Of a stretch of DNA of 64,000 bases, positions 1-10,930 are shown one piece after another. The number at the start of each line of letters is the position of its first letter. Position 1 is the stretch's first letter. The stretch lies in the NCBI GenBank assembly GCA_017937765.1, contig JAGBCY010000006.1:1-64000 (forward strand), written 5' to 3'. The stretch comes from Alistipes sp. Lineage in GTDB: Bacteria; Bacteroidota; Bacteroidia; Bacteroidales; Rikenellaceae. The translations under genes and the position numbers were made by a program. The notes under the pieces are model-generated. The model saw only the letters and a program-made list of their open reading frames with translations. It made no database searches and was not told the DNA's origin.

Positions 1-2036
<2,036 letters not shown>

Positions 2037-2078
2037 CCCAAAACGGAACTTCGCGATTCTGTTTTAAATAAATTCCTA

Positions 2079-2115
2079 TTGCGGGTATTAAAAATAATAC
2101 CCGCAATTGTTTTTA
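2079..2115 (+). terminator. Rho-independent terminator of clpB
   Basis: A perfect 12-bp stem (2079-2090 with 2097-2108; arm ATTGCGGGTATT) closes a 6-nt A-rich loop and is followed by TGTTTTT. It lies 43 nt after the clpB stop. Confidence 0.85.
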
Positions 2116-2298
2116 TATCCACCATTCGCGTATATCGCTGAATTCTAAACAATTATATAAATTTCAGCATCTTATTAAGGCTGCCCTTGTAACTTACTGA
2201 TTATCAACACTATGAAAATTTAGCAAAAATGAGCTTTTCAACATATTGAAAATCAAACACTTAAACAGGGTGCTTCTGAAAAAGTTTGGGCTAAAAAA

Positions 2299-2330
2299 TT
2301 TGGCTATCGCCCTCTCTATGTGTAATTTTG
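2299..2330 (+). promoter_or_regulatory. Bacteroidetes-type promoter for the BACON-like lipoprotein gene
   Basis: TTTGG at 2299-2303, a 19-nt spacer and TAATTTTG at 2323-2330 match the -33/-7 consensus. The 2116-2298 stretch upstream is AT-rich and I see no gene in it. Confidence 0.75.
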
Positions 2331-2376
2331 CATCAAGAAACAATCAAATTATTTTTTCCAAAATTACATTATTATT

Positions 2377-2823
2377 ATGAAAAGGATTTATTGTATGTTT
2401 GCCCTATTGGCAGCAATGTTTGCAGCTACAAGTTGCGAGGAGGTTATAGATGGTCCGATAACTGACGAGCCCTATATCGCCTTCCACGAGGATCAGATGA
2501 TTGTGCCCGCTGAGGGTGGTGAGTTTTATGTTCCGGTAACCTCAACGGGTATTGACAATGCTTCGCTCGGTAAGGGTAGCAACTGGGTGCAGGATGAGAA
2601 TGGCGACCTCCTGCCCATAGACGAGTGGATCGAGATTGTGAAGGTCATCAGCGAGTATGACGCCGAGGCAGAGGGTACGCGTGCCCTTGCAAAGTGGGAT
2701 TCGGCAATTGTTATCAAGGTGCAGCCCAACGAGACGGGCTACGTCCGCAGTGCATCGCTTTCAGCTTTCAGCTTCTCTTTGGGCGACCACATCATCATCC
2801 GCCAGTCGGCAATGGCCGAATAG
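2377..2823 (+). CDS. Small lipoprotein with BACON-like domain
   Basis: 148 residues. The signal peptide ends in a lipobox (ATSC, Cys20), so the protein is probably lipid-anchored in the outer membrane or exposed at the surface. The rest resembles a single BACON-type beta-sandwich: a VPAEGGEFYVPVTSTG opening strand, an interior Trp, then a late PNETGYVRSASL segment and a closing IIIRQS strand. BACON domains occur in Bacteroidetes surface proteins and are thought to bind glycan or mucin, but here no catalytic domain is attached and no SusCD pair is nearby. The gene stands alone with its own promoter and converges on pfp. The fold assignment is by eye; the function is unknown. Confidence 0.7.
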   Translation: MKRIYCMFALLAAMFAATSCEEVIDGPITDEPYIAFHEDQMIVPAEGGEFYVPVTSTGIDNASLGKGSNWVQDENGDLLPIDEWIEIVKVISEYDAEAEGTRALAKWDSAIVIKVQPNETGYVRSASLSAFSFSLGDHIIIRQSAMAE

Positions 2824-2840
2824 TAGCGGTCGAATTTAAA

Positions 2841-2925
2841 GAGCCCCGGGTGGGAGATACTATTCGTACTCCCATCCGGGGCTCGTAGTTTTGTGCCGCG
2901 CATTGCGGCTTACAACAACAGATTA
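2841..2925 (-). repeat. GTAC-core 3'-UTR hairpin element, copy 1 (behind pfp)
   Basis: Lies directly after the pfp stop on the minus strand and between two convergent genes. A 16-bp stem (2841-2856 with 2869-2884, one wobble) closes a loop reading TACGAATAGTAT in the minus sense. A smaller GCCGC/GCGGC hairpin lies between the stop and the main stem. T-rich sequence follows on both strands, so it probably terminates transcription in both directions. Confidence 0.7.
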
Positions 2926-4158
2926 TTACCAGTTCAAGATCTTACGGAAATCAAACTCCTCGGGGTTAGCAACGTAGGCCTTAGCTGCCTCGTAATCGGC
3001 GGGAGTGATGTAGTGCATAAGGTTGTCGATAACCTGGTGAATCTTGTCGGCGTTGATGTCAACGAGACGAGGAGGAATCTTGCCTGTCTCGGGATCCTGA
3101 AGGTCCTTCAGGTAGAGAGGCGATACGTAACCCTCCTGGCTGATGTACACCATACAGCCGGTCTTACCCTCCGAGAAGAGCTTATAGACACCCATACCGA
3201 GCTGCGAGCAGTAGACGAGGTCGAAGGCACAAGGCGTCTGGCAACGTACCTCATAGCCAATCTCCACGGGGCGCGACTTAACCTTGATGCCGAGAGCCTT
3301 GCAACGCTTCTCCAAGAGAGTGTTAAACATCTCAGCCTTAGAGACCTTACCGAGCTCGGGGTGACCGTGCTCGTCGTACGAGAAGTTGATGCCCGACTTA
3401 AGGATCTCCTCCTGGTCGAGAGCGTGGAATACACCCTCCGAAACCATAGCAACGCCATAGTCCATATTGAGGATCTTACGCTTAACAATAGCCGAGATGA
3501 TGAGGTTGATGATCTTTTCGATGGTGATCTTCGTCTTGTTGAACATCTCGGGGATGATGATCATAGGATAGTGGCACGCCGATGCGATACCGAAGGCGAG
3601 GTGACCTGCCGAGCGGCCCATAGCTGCCACAACGAACCAGTTAGACGACGTACGTGCATCGTTATATACAGCACGACCGATAACCGAGCCAGCATTCTTT
3701 GCCGACTGGTAGCCGAACGTAGGCATACCTGCGGGCAAGGGGAGGTCGTTGTCGATAGTCTTAGGAACGTGGATGTTAGCGATAGGATACTGCTTCTTCT
3801 CGAGGAACTTAGCGATTCGGTTTGCAGTCGAAGCGGTGTCGTCGCCACCTACGGTAACGAGGAGCTTAACGTTGTTCGACTTGAAGAAGTCGAGATTAAA
3901 ATTCTTCTCGAAGTCCTCGTCGGTAGGCTTGAAACGGCTCATCGTGAGGTACGAGCCACCCTGGTTGAAGATGTAGTCTACGCGGAACATATCGAGATCC
4001 TCGTAGCGAGGATTAGGGTTGAAAAGACCCGAGTAGCCGAAGTGCAAACCGATAACACGATAGCCCTTAGCCAAAAATGTCTTAGCAACACTGCCAACAA
4101 CGGTGTTCATACCGGGAGCAGGACCGCCACCCGTGAGAATTGCAATAGCCTCTTTCAT
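2926..4158 (-). CDS. pfp: Pyrophosphate-type 6-phosphofructokinase
   Basis: 410-residue PFK-family enzyme that phosphorylates fructose 6-phosphate in glycolysis, and reversibly if PPi-dependent. The phosphate-loop region is GGGPAPGMN at 11-19. GGDDT at 104-108 and PKTIDND at 132-138 are diagnostic: an Asp after GGD and a Lys before TIDND are the known markers of pyrophosphate rather than ATP use, where ATP enzymes have GGDGS and PGTIDND. Monocistronic on the minus strand, with an AT-rich leader before the ATG. The stop is followed at once by a GTAC-core hairpin element. PPi specificity is inferred from these two motifs. Confidence 0.9.
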   Translation of the reverse strand: MKEAIAILTGGGPAPGMNTVVGSVAKTFLAKGYRVIGLHFGYSGLFNPNPRYEDLDMFRVDYIFNQGGSYLTMSRFKPTDEDFEKNFNLDFFKSNNVKLLVTVGGDDTASTANRIAKFLEKKQYPIANIHVPKTIDNDLPLPAGMPTFGYQSAKNAGSVIGRAVYNDARTSSNWFVVAAMGRSAGHLAFGIASACHYPMIIIPEMFNKTKITIEKIINLIISAIVKRKILNMDYGVAMVSEGVFHALDQEEILKSGINFSYDEHGHPELGKVSKAEMFNTLLEKRCKALGIKVKSRPVEIGYEVRCQTPCAFDLVYCSQLGMGVYKLFSEGKTGCMVYISQEGYVSPLYLKDLQDPETGKIPPRLVDINADKIHQVIDNLMHYITPADYEAAKAYVANPEEFDFRKILNW

Positions 4159-4306
4159 AATGTTTTATGTTTTAGAATTACAGAATTATCTGGTTTTAGT
4201 ACCACAAAGATAATAAATATTTTTAAAAATAAAGAAAAATTATTAAACTATTCGTTATTTTAGTAAAAATGAGTAACTTTATGCTCGCAATAATACGGAT
4301 GTGTGT

Positions 4307-4987
4307 ATGAAGAGAATAGTTTTACTTGCAGCCCTCGCGCTATCGGCTATGGGCGCATCGGCCGATGAGCCGTTCAACGGCCTTGTAACCCACCCCGACG
4401 GACGTGGCATCAAGGCACGCGTGAGCGTCGTTGGACGCGATAAACAGACGATGGCCGACGGCAAGGGTCGCTTCGGGTTTACCGATATTGAGCCCGACGA
4501 CACGCTACAATTTGTCTTTAAGCGCGACACTCTGCGCGTGGCCCTCGAGGGGCGACGCAGCGTCAACATCGTGTGGACCGTGGGTAGCGACCTCTATACG
4601 GCACACGAGGACGAGGAGCTCGTGAACTTCGGTTTTGGCTATGTCAAGCGTAGGGAGAGCACCGACTACACTTCGGGAATATCGGGCGACAGATTGCGCG
4701 CAACGGGGTGTATGAGCGTGACCGAGGCGATTATGGTCTGCTATCCGGGGCTTAAGATGATTGGTGGTGAGCTGTGCCTACGCACGCAAAACTCGATAAA
4801 CGGCTCGTCGGCCGTGCTTGTTCTGTGCGACGGTATGGAGGTCAACCCCGATATGATTAACATCCACGATGTCAAGAGTGTAGAGATCCTCAAGGGGTCG
4901 AATATGTATGGTTTCAGGGGCGTCAATGGCGTGGTGCTAATAACCACGATGAATGCCGAGGATGCCTTGAAGGTTAAGATGTGGTAG
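4307..4987 (+). CDS. Orphan CarboxypepD_reg-like + TonB plug-domain protein, no barrel
   Basis: 226 residues from the ATG at 4307; an in-frame ATG two codons upstream (4301) is possible. A Sec signal (MKRIVLLAALALSAMGASA) leads to a small carboxypeptidase-regulatory-like beta domain (about 22-95: FNGLVTHPDGRGI ... GRFGFTDIEPDD). This is followed by a TonB-receptor plug-like region ending in SVEILKGSNMYGFRGVNGVVLITT, the classic plug C-terminal motif. The protein stops at that point, where a receptor would continue into its 22-strand barrel. No barrel-encoding frame follows, and the downstream bases are a terminator element shared with nifJ. It could be a free-standing plug protein or a stable relic of a SusC-like gene. 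I cannot assign a function. Confidence 0.7.
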   Translation: MKRIVLLAALALSAMGASADEPFNGLVTHPDGRGIKARVSVVGRDKQTMADGKGRFGFTDIEPDDTLQFVFKRDTLRVALEGRRSVNIVWTVGSDLYTAHEDEELVNFGFGYVKRRESTDYTSGISGDRLRATGCMSVTEAIMVCYPGLKMIGGELCLRTQNSINGSSAVLVLCDGMEVNPDMINIHDVKSVEILKGSNMYGFRGVNGVVLITTMNAEDALKVKMW

Positions 4988-5039
4988 GCGACGTTTGGAG
5001 TTTAGAGATGGGAATGCGCTGCCCACACGCGAAACAAAT

Positions 5040-5153
5040 TTTTGATTAGAAGGTAGCTCGGCAAAAAAATGCCGTCGATGGGTAGTACTTGGCGTACGTC
5101 CCATCGACGGCATTTTTTGTTAGCGGCAGTAGATGCTGCTTTATAATCGAAGA
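5040..5153 (-). repeat. GTAC-core 3'-UTR hairpin element, copy 2 (behind nifJ)
   Basis: A perfect 19-bp stem (5064-5082 with 5100-5118) closes a 17-nt loop that reads ACGTACGCCAAGTACTA in the minus sense. The A-run on one side and T-run on the other make it a bidirectional terminator. A small GCAG/CTGC hairpin with loop CATCTA sits between the nifJ stop and the main stem, as in other copies. The remaining gap to the upstream gene (4988-5039) shows nothing else. Confidence 0.75.
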
Positions 5154-8100
5154 TTACTTTGTGCGGTTGATATAAGAGTTATAACGCCACTTAGCATTCT
5201 CCTCCGCTGCCTCAAATAGCTGCTCTGCCTCAGCAGGGAAGGCCTTCTTAAGCGAGGTGTAACGTACCTCCTTCATAAGGAAGTCGCGGAACTTAGTCCA
5301 GTCAGGCTCTTTAGAGTCCATAACGAAGGGGTTCTTACCCTCAGCCTCGAGCTGAGGATTGTAGTGCCAGAGGTGCCAGTAACCACACTCAACAGCCTGC
5401 TTACCAACGGTCTGCGTGCGTGTCATACCGCCCTTGATACCGTGGTTGATACAGGGTGCATAGGCGATGATAAGCGACGGACCGGGGTATGCCTCAGCCT
5501 CCTTAAGGACGTTGAAGAGCTGCTGCTGCGATGCACCGATAGATACCTGAGCTACATATACATAACCATAGGTCATGGCGATAGCACCGATATCCTTCTT
5601 GCGGATGCGCTTACCGGCCGATGCGAACTTAGCGACAGCACCGATAGGCGTAGACTTAGACGACTGACCGCCGGTGTTAGAGTACACCTCCGTGTCGACG
5701 ATAAGGATATTTACATCCTCACCCGATGCCAACACGTGGTCGACACCGCCGAAGCCGATGTCGTAGCCCCAGCCATCACCACCGATGATCCACTGCGACT
5801 TCTTAACGAGCCAATCCTTATAATCGAGGATTGTGCGGCAGTAGCTACAGTCGCAAGCCTCGACCATAGGCAACAGACGAGCCGTAACCTCCTGAGACTT
5901 AGCGGCGAGGTGACGAGCGTCGATCCACTCCTGCATCGTGGCCTTAAGCTCCTCCGAGCAGCACGAGCACTCGGCGATAGCCTTACGCATAACATCCTCC
6001 AAGCCCTGACGTACCTTCTCAACACCGATACGCATACCGAGACCGAACTCGGCATTATCCTCGAACAACGAGTTTGCCCACGCAGGACCCTGACCCTTAG
6101 CGTTGGTGCAGTAGGGCGTAGAGGGTGCCGAGCCCGAGTAGATAGATGTACAACCCGTAGCGTTAGCAACCATCATACGGTCGCCGAAGAGCTGGGTGAT
6201 AGCCTTGATATAGGGGGTCTCGCCACAGCCGGCACAAGCACCCGAGAACTCGAACAAGGGCTGCGAGAACTGGAGATTCTTTACCGACTTGGTCTTATCG
6301 ACGTGCTCCTTATAACCGATGGTCTTAGTCACGTAATCCCAGTTCTTTGCCTCCTTAAGCTGCTCGGCCAAAGGACGCAACTCGAGGGCCTTCTCCTTTG
6401 CGGGACATACGTCGACACAGTTGTTACAGCCCGTACAATCCATAGGCGATACCTGAATGCGGAACTTCAACGCCTTAGTCTCGCCCAAGCCCTGTTTCCA
6501 CTCCAAGCCCGATGCTGCAGCCTCCTCCTCGGTTGCGAGGAAGGGACGGATAGCAGCGTGAGGACATACATAAGCACACTGGTTACACTGGATACAGTTC
6601 TCAATCTTCCACTGGGGCACGCTTGTGGCGATACCGCGCTTCTCGTAAGCTGCCGTGCCATTATCCCACGTGCCATCCTCGCGGCCGTTGAATGCCGATA
6701 CGGGGAGAAGGTCGCCCTTCAACGCGTCGATAGGCTCGCAGACATTGCGCACGAATGCGGGCACCGAGGCATCTACGTCGTGAGCCGACTCTTTAACCTC
6801 GATATCAGCCCACTCGGCGGGAACCTCCACCTTGTGAACAGCCTCGCAACCGGCATCTACCGCTGCGTAGTTCATATTCACGATATCCTCACCCTTATTG
6901 CCATACGACTTGTAGATAGCCTTCTTCATCTCCTCGACAGCCTTCTCGATAGGAATGATGTCGGCAATCTTGAAGAATGCAGCCTGCATAATAGTATTTG
7001 TACGCGAGCCGAGGCCGAGGTCAGCAGCAATCTTAGTAGCATTGATGATATAGAAGTTGATACCCTTCTTTGCGAGGTACTGCTTCATATGGTCGGGCAG
7101 CGTGCGGCAGGTAGTCTCAACGTCGTTAACCGAGTTAAGGAGGAACGAGCCACCGCGCTTGAGGCCCTTCAGCACGTCATACTTATCTACGTACGAGGGC
7201 ACGTGGCAAGCCACGAAGTCGGGCGTAGTAACGAGGTAGGGCGAAGTGATGGGGTTATCACCAAAGCGCAGGTGCGACGAGGTGTAACCACCCGACTTCT
7301 TAGAGTCGTACGAGAAGTATGCCTGGCAATACTTATTCGTAGAGCCACCGATAATCTTGATAGAGTTCTTGTTAGCACCCACGGTACCATCCGAACCAAG
7401 ACCGAAGAACAGAGCCTCGAAGGTACCCTCCTTAGCCATTGATATCTCCTTGCCTACGGGGAGTGACAACATCGTAACGTCGTCGTTGATACCTACCGTA
7501 AAGTGGTTCTTGGGCTCCGCAGCCTCGAGGTTAGCAAACACGGCCAACATCTGAGCGGGCGTTGTATCCTTCGACGAGAGACCATAGCGGCCGCCGATGA
7601 TCATAGGACGCTGCTCCGACTCGTAGAACGCATCGCGGATGTCGAGCAACAGAGGCTCGCCATTTGATCCGGGCTCCTTCGTGCGGTCGAGCACGCAGAT
7701 ACGCTTAACGCTTGCGGGCAAGACGTTAAAGAGGTACTTCGCCGAGAAGGGGCGATAGAGGTGTACGGTGATGACACCCACCTTCTTACCCTGCGTACGG
7801 AGGTAGTCAACGCACTCCTTGATAGTCTCGGTAACCGAACCCATAGCGATGATGATGTTCTCCGCCTCGGGATCACCGTAATAAGTGAAGGGCTTATACT
7901 CACGACCCGTAATCTCCGAAATCTTTGCCATAGCCTCGGCAACCATATCGGGCACTGCATCGTAGAACTTGTTTGAAGCCTCACGCGTCTGGAAGTAGAT
8001 ATCGGGGTTCTGAGCTGTACCGCGTGTAACGGGACGCTCAGGGTTGAGCGAGCGCATACGGAACTCCTTCAAAGCCTCGCGGTCGAACATTGCGCTGAGT

Positions 8101-8672
8101 GATGCCTCGTCGATGAGCTCGATCTTCTGAATCTCGTGCGAGGTACGGAATCCGTCGAAGAAGTGAACGAAGGGGATGCGTGCCTTGAGCGCGACGATGT
8201 GAGCGACGCCCGCGAGGTCCATAACCTCCTGAACCGACGAGGTTGCAAGCATAGCAAAGCCAGTCTGGCGCACAGCCATAACATCCTGATGGTCACCGAA
8301 GATAGAGAGTGACTGAGCGGCAAGAGCACGTGCCGAAACGTGGAATACACCGGGGAGCAACTCACCAGCGATCTTATACATATTAGGCACCATAAGCAAC
8401 AAGCCCTGCGATGCCGTGAATGTTGATGTGAGCGCACCACTCTGCAACGAGCCGTGAACAGCACCTGCGGCACCCGCCTCCGACTGCATCTCCATGACCT
8501 TTACGGTGTCGCCAAAAATGTTCTTTTTGCCCTGAGCCGACCACTCATCAACGAGCTCTGCCATTGTTGATGAGGGCGTGATGGGATAGATGGCTGCTAC
8601 CTCCGAGAACATATAAGCGATATGCGCTGCGGCGTAGTTACCATCACACGTAATAAATCTCTTCTCTGCCAT
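5154..8672 (-). CDS. nifJ: Pyruvate:ferredoxin (flavodoxin) oxidoreductase, single-chain
   Basis: 1172 residues from the ATG at 8672; an in-frame TTG three codons upstream is less likely. Cytoplasmic enzyme that oxidises pyruvate with CoA to acetyl-CoA and CO2 and reduces ferredoxin, central to anaerobic fermentation. The N-terminal domain starts TCDGNYAAAHIAYMFSEVAAIYPITPSS, the usual pyruvate-binding entry of homodimeric PFORs. Two ferredoxin-type clusters follow: CIQCNQCAYVCP near residue 693 and CTGCNNCVDVCP near 746. The C-terminal TPP domain has a proximal-cluster CAGCGE motif and GDGWGYDIGFGG near 960. Full family length, no damage. Monocistronic, with a GTAC-core element behind the stop. 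A long open frame on the opposite strand is a codon-bias shadow. Confidence 0.97.
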   Translation of the reverse strand: MAEKRFITCDGNYAAAHIAYMFSEVAAIYPITPSSTMAELVDEWSAQGKKNIFGDTVKVMEMQSEAGAAGAVHGSLQSGALTSTFTASQGLLLMVPNMYKIAGELLPGVFHVSARALAAQSLSIFGDHQDVMAVRQTGFAMLATSSVQEVMDLAGVAHIVALKARIPFVHFFDGFRTSHEIQKIELIDEASLSAMFDREALKEFRMRSLNPERPVTRGTAQNPDIYFQTREASNKFYDAVPDMVAEAMAKISEITGREYKPFTYYGDPEAENIIIAMGSVTETIKECVDYLRTQGKKVGVITVHLYRPFSAKYLFNVLPASVKRICVLDRTKEPGSNGEPLLLDIRDAFYESEQRPMIIGGRYGLSSKDTTPAQMLAVFANLEAAEPKNHFTVGINDDVTMLSLPVGKEISMAKEGTFEALFFGLGSDGTVGANKNSIKIIGGSTNKYCQAYFSYDSKKSGGYTSSHLRFGDNPITSPYLVTTPDFVACHVPSYVDKYDVLKGLKRGGSFLLNSVNDVETTCRTLPDHMKQYLAKKGINFYIINATKIAADLGLGSRTNTIMQAAFFKIADIIPIEKAVEEMKKAIYKSYGNKGEDIVNMNYAAVDAGCEAVHKVEVPAEWADIEVKESAHDVDASVPAFVRNVCEPIDALKGDLLPVSAFNGREDGTWDNGTAAYEKRGIATSVPQWKIENCIQCNQCAYVCPHAAIRPFLATEEEAAASGLEWKQGLGETKALKFRIQVSPMDCTGCNNCVDVCPAKEKALELRPLAEQLKEAKNWDYVTKTIGYKEHVDKTKSVKNLQFSQPLFEFSGACAGCGETPYIKAITQLFGDRMMVANATGCTSIYSGSAPSTPYCTNAKGQGPAWANSLFEDNAEFGLGMRIGVEKVRQGLEDVMRKAIAECSCCSEELKATMQEWIDARHLAAKSQEVTARLLPMVEACDCSYCRTILDYKDWLVKKSQWIIGGDGWGYDIGFGGVDHVLASGEDVNILIVDTEVYSNTGGQSSKSTPIGAVAKFASAGKRIRKKDIGAIAMTYGYVYVAQVSIGASQQQLFNVLKEAEAYPGPSLIIAYAPCINHGIKGGMTRTQTVGKQAVECGYWHLWHYNPQLEAEGKNPFVMDSKEPDWTKFRDFLMKEVRYTSLKKAFPAEAEQLFEAAEENAKWRYNSYINRTK

Positions 8673-8820
8673 ATATTTCAACTTTAGATATTATTTTCAT
8701 CCTTCGAGCACACCGAGCCCTCTGCCCTCTACCCCATAGGGGTAACCACCGAGGCCTCGCTATGCCGACTCCTGCCCGTGAGCAACGATGTGCCATAGCC
8801 CACCAAGACAAAAATCGGGG

Positions 8821-8828
8821 CAAAGGTA
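8821..8828 (-). promoter_or_regulatory. Probable -7 box for nifJ
   Basis: TACCTTTG on the minus strand, about 150 nt before the nifJ ATG, matches TAnnTTTG. No clear -33 box. The 8673-8976 stretch otherwise shows no gene. Confidence 0.5.
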
Positions 8829-8976
8829 CATATTTCGATTGAAAAATCATAGCTTTTTTTCTGTTAACTTTTTAACACTGACGATTATGCGTTTTGAGCC
8901 ACGGCGAACGACTCCGCAAATTGGTCAGTTTCACGCATAACACCACACGTGCGACGATAAAATGCGAGAGCGGCAG

Positions 8977-9006
8977 TTGATATTTCTCTCCTAACTTGTA
9001 TCTTTG
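8977..9006 (+). promoter_or_regulatory. Promoter at the left edge of the 88-bp tandem repeat
   Basis: TTG at 8977-8979, exactly 19 nt, then TATCTTTG at 8999-9006. Transcription from here would run through both repeat units toward the MBL-fold gene. Confidence 0.65.
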
Positions 9007-9176
9007 CCGTCGTTACGACGGTCCTAATTACATCGAAGTCATACTACACCAATGGCATCAAGTGATGTCAGTTCAATTCTTTTTATTATCTTTGCCGTCG
9101 TAACGACGGTCCTAATTACATCGAAGTCATACTACACCAATGGCATCAAGTGATGTCAGTTCAATTCTTTTTATTA
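9001..9176 (+). repeat. 88-bp unit repeated twice in tandem, each carrying a -7 box
   Basis: Units 9001-9088 and 9089-9176 are nearly identical. Each begins at TCTTTGCCGTCG, holds a palindrome (CCGTCGTTACGACGG or its TAACGACGG variant), a conserved middle, a second palindrome (GGCATCAAGTGATGTC), and ends in a T-rich tract that rebuilds TATCTTTG. A diverged third copy lies upstream of prfC at 41578-41664. Confidence 0.85.
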
Positions 9177-9182
9177 TCTTTG
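9175..9182 (+). promoter_or_regulatory. Third -7 box, 4 nt before the MBL-fold ATG
   Basis: TATCTTTG ends four bases before the ATG at 9187, so a transcript from this box would be leaderless or nearly so. The equivalent box at 9087-9094 lies one repeat unit upstream. Both have GATG rather than TTTG at the -33 spacing. Confidence 0.55.
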
Positions 9183-9186
9183 CCGT

Positions 9187-9963
9187 ATGAAATTGACATT
9201 CTTAGGCACTGGAACATCGCAGGGCGTGCCCGTAATCGGGTGTGAATGCGAGGTATGCCGCTCCGACGATAGGCGCGACAAGCGTCTGCGCACCTCGGCA
9301 ATGGTCGAGATTGGAGACCTACGATTCATCATCGACGCGGGACCCGACTTCCGCTACCAGATGCTCCGCGAGGGCATCCGACAGGTTGACGCCATACTGC
9401 TCACCCACCAGCACAAGGACCACACTGCCGGCATCGACGACGTGCGCGCCTTCAACTTCGTGGACTACCCCACGATTCGCACAATGCACATCTACGGCAA
9501 CCGCCCCACTATCGAGCGCGTGATGCAGGAGTACGACTACGCCTTTGCCGAGAATAAGTATCGCGGTGTGCCAGTGATCGAGCTACACACCATCGACGAG
9601 CAGCAGAGCTTCAACATCGGCGGCGTGGAGATAGTGCCCATCGTGGGCGAGCACTCCAAGCGTTTCCGCTCCGTGGGATATCGTTTTGGGGATATGGCCT
9701 ACATCACCGACTTCAGCCATATCGACCCAGCGGAAGAGGCTAAGCTCGAGGGCGTTAAAGTATTAGTCATCAACGCACTACGCTGGGAGCCACACGACTC
9801 TCACTTCGCGGTGAGCGAGGCCCTCGAGATCATCCATCGCCTGCGCCCCGAGCGTGCATTTCTCACACATATGTCGCACGGCATTGGTCTCCACCGCGAG
9901 GCCTCCGAGCGGCTGCCCGAGGGTGTGGCGTTTGCCTACGATGGCCTAAGCGTAGAGTTTTAG
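9187..9963 (+). CDS. PhnP-like metallo-beta-lactamase-fold hydrolase
   Basis: 258 residues, cytoplasmic. It has the MBL-fold metal motif HQHKDH (residues 74-79), an N-terminal FLGTGTSQGVP strand-loop, and a GCECEVC cysteine cluster followed by KRLRTSA. That arrangement is typical of the PhnP-like branch, whose founder is a cyclic ribose-phosphate phosphodiesterase. Further metal ligands are plausible at GEHSKRF, TDFSHID and the C-terminal LTHMSHG. No phn genes are nearby, so the substrate is unknown. It is preceded by the 88-bp promoter repeat and followed after 34 nt by an SDR gene, probably co-transcribed. Confidence 0.85.
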   Translation: MKLTFLGTGTSQGVPVIGCECEVCRSDDRRDKRLRTSAMVEIGDLRFIIDAGPDFRYQMLREGIRQVDAILLTHQHKDHTAGIDDVRAFNFVDYPTIRTMHIYGNRPTIERVMQEYDYAFAENKYRGVPVIELHTIDEQQSFNIGGVEIVPIVGEHSKRFRSVGYRFGDMAYITDFSHIDPAEEAKLEGVKVLVINALRWEPHDSHFAVSEALEIIHRLRPERAFLTHMSHGIGLHREASERLPEGVAFAYDGLSVEF

Positions 9964-9997
9964 ATAAGGATATAAATAACAGTAAAAAGATAAGAGT

Positions 9998-10816
9998 ATG
10001 GGTAATTTTCTTAATGGAAAGGTTATCGTTGTGACAGGAGCGTCATCGGGCATTGGCGAGGCTATGGCACGCGAGTATGCCAAGATGGGCGCGAAGGTCG
10101 TTATGGGCGCACGCCGCGAGGATGAGCTTAAGCGCGTGGCCGCGGAGATAGAGGCTGCGGGTGGCAGTGTTGCATACGCCGCTTGCGACGTAGTTAAGGA
10201 GGAGGAATGCAAGCACCTCATAGATACCGCCGTGGAGGCCTTTGGTGGTATCGACGTGTTGATCTGCAACGCCGGTCTTTCGATGCGTGCCTTGTTCGAC
10301 GACTGCGACCTGAAGGTACTGCACAGATTGATGGACGTAAACTTCTGGGGTACGGTCAACTGCACGAAGTATGCACTGCCGTGGTTACAGAAGTCGCGCG
10401 GCTCGCTGGTGGGCATCTCGTCGGTTGCGGGCATCCACGGTCTCCCGGGCCGCACCGGTTACTCGGCATCGAAGTACGCGATGACGGGCTTCCTCGACAC
10501 TATCCGCGTTGAGAATCTCAAGAAGGGCCTCCACGTAATGACTGCCTGCCCTGGCTTCACGGCCTCGAACGTCCGCTTCTCGGCACTCACGGCCGATGGC
10601 TCGCAGCAGGGCGAAACACCGCGCAACGAGGCCAAGATGATGACACCCGAAGAGGTGGCACACATCGTTGCTCGCGGCATACGTCGCCGCAAGCGTCTCT
10701 GCCTTATGGAGTGGGAGGGCCGCGGCACATACTTCCTCAAGAAGATCTGCCCGGGATTAGTCGATAAGCTCTTCTATGCCGTTATGGCCAAGGAGCCCGA
10801 CTCGCCGCTGAAGTAG
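9998..10816 (+). CDS. Short-chain dehydrogenase/reductase (SDR)
   Basis: 272 residues. Classical SDR with the NAD(P)-binding TGASSGIG at 13-20, the NAG motif in ICNAGLS, a catalytic Ser in GISSVAG, and YSASK (Tyr near 155, Lys near 159), then PGF after the active site. An Arg in GARRED after the second strand suggests NADP(H). The C-terminal extension (KKICPGLVDKLFYAVMAK) is hydrophobic and resembles DHRS7-like members that dock on membranes. The substrate cannot be read from sequence. Second gene of a likely two-gene unit with the MBL hydrolase. Confidence 0.9.
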   Translation: MGNFLNGKVIVVTGASSGIGEAMAREYAKMGAKVVMGARREDELKRVAAEIEAAGGSVAYAACDVVKEEECKHLIDTAVEAFGGIDVLICNAGLSMRALFDDCDLKVLHRLMDVNFWGTVNCTKYALPWLQKSRGSLVGISSVAGIHGLPGRTGYSASKYAMTGFLDTIRVENLKKGLHVMTACPGFTASNVRFSALTADGSQQGETPRNEAKMMTPEEVAHIVARGIRRRKRLCLMEWEGRGTYFLKKICPGLVDKLFYAVMAKEPDSPLK

Positions 10817-10930
10817 GCCTACTGCGGGAGGAGTAACGCTCGATTTATGGCGCGATACATAGCCTAACAATATTAAGCCGCAGGATAAAATATATTATTG
10901 TTCGGTGACACCATAGCGGCCAGCACACCA

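Noticed and set aside
2893..4263. Long plus-strand open frame (456 codons) opposite pfp
   Set aside because: Shadow of the biased codons of pfp; the protein is low-complexity Leu/Val/Arg with no motif, while the minus frame is a clear phosphofructokinase.
5364..7442. 692-codon open frame opposite nifJ
   Set aside because: Antisense shadow; the minus strand encodes an intact PFOR across the whole stretch.
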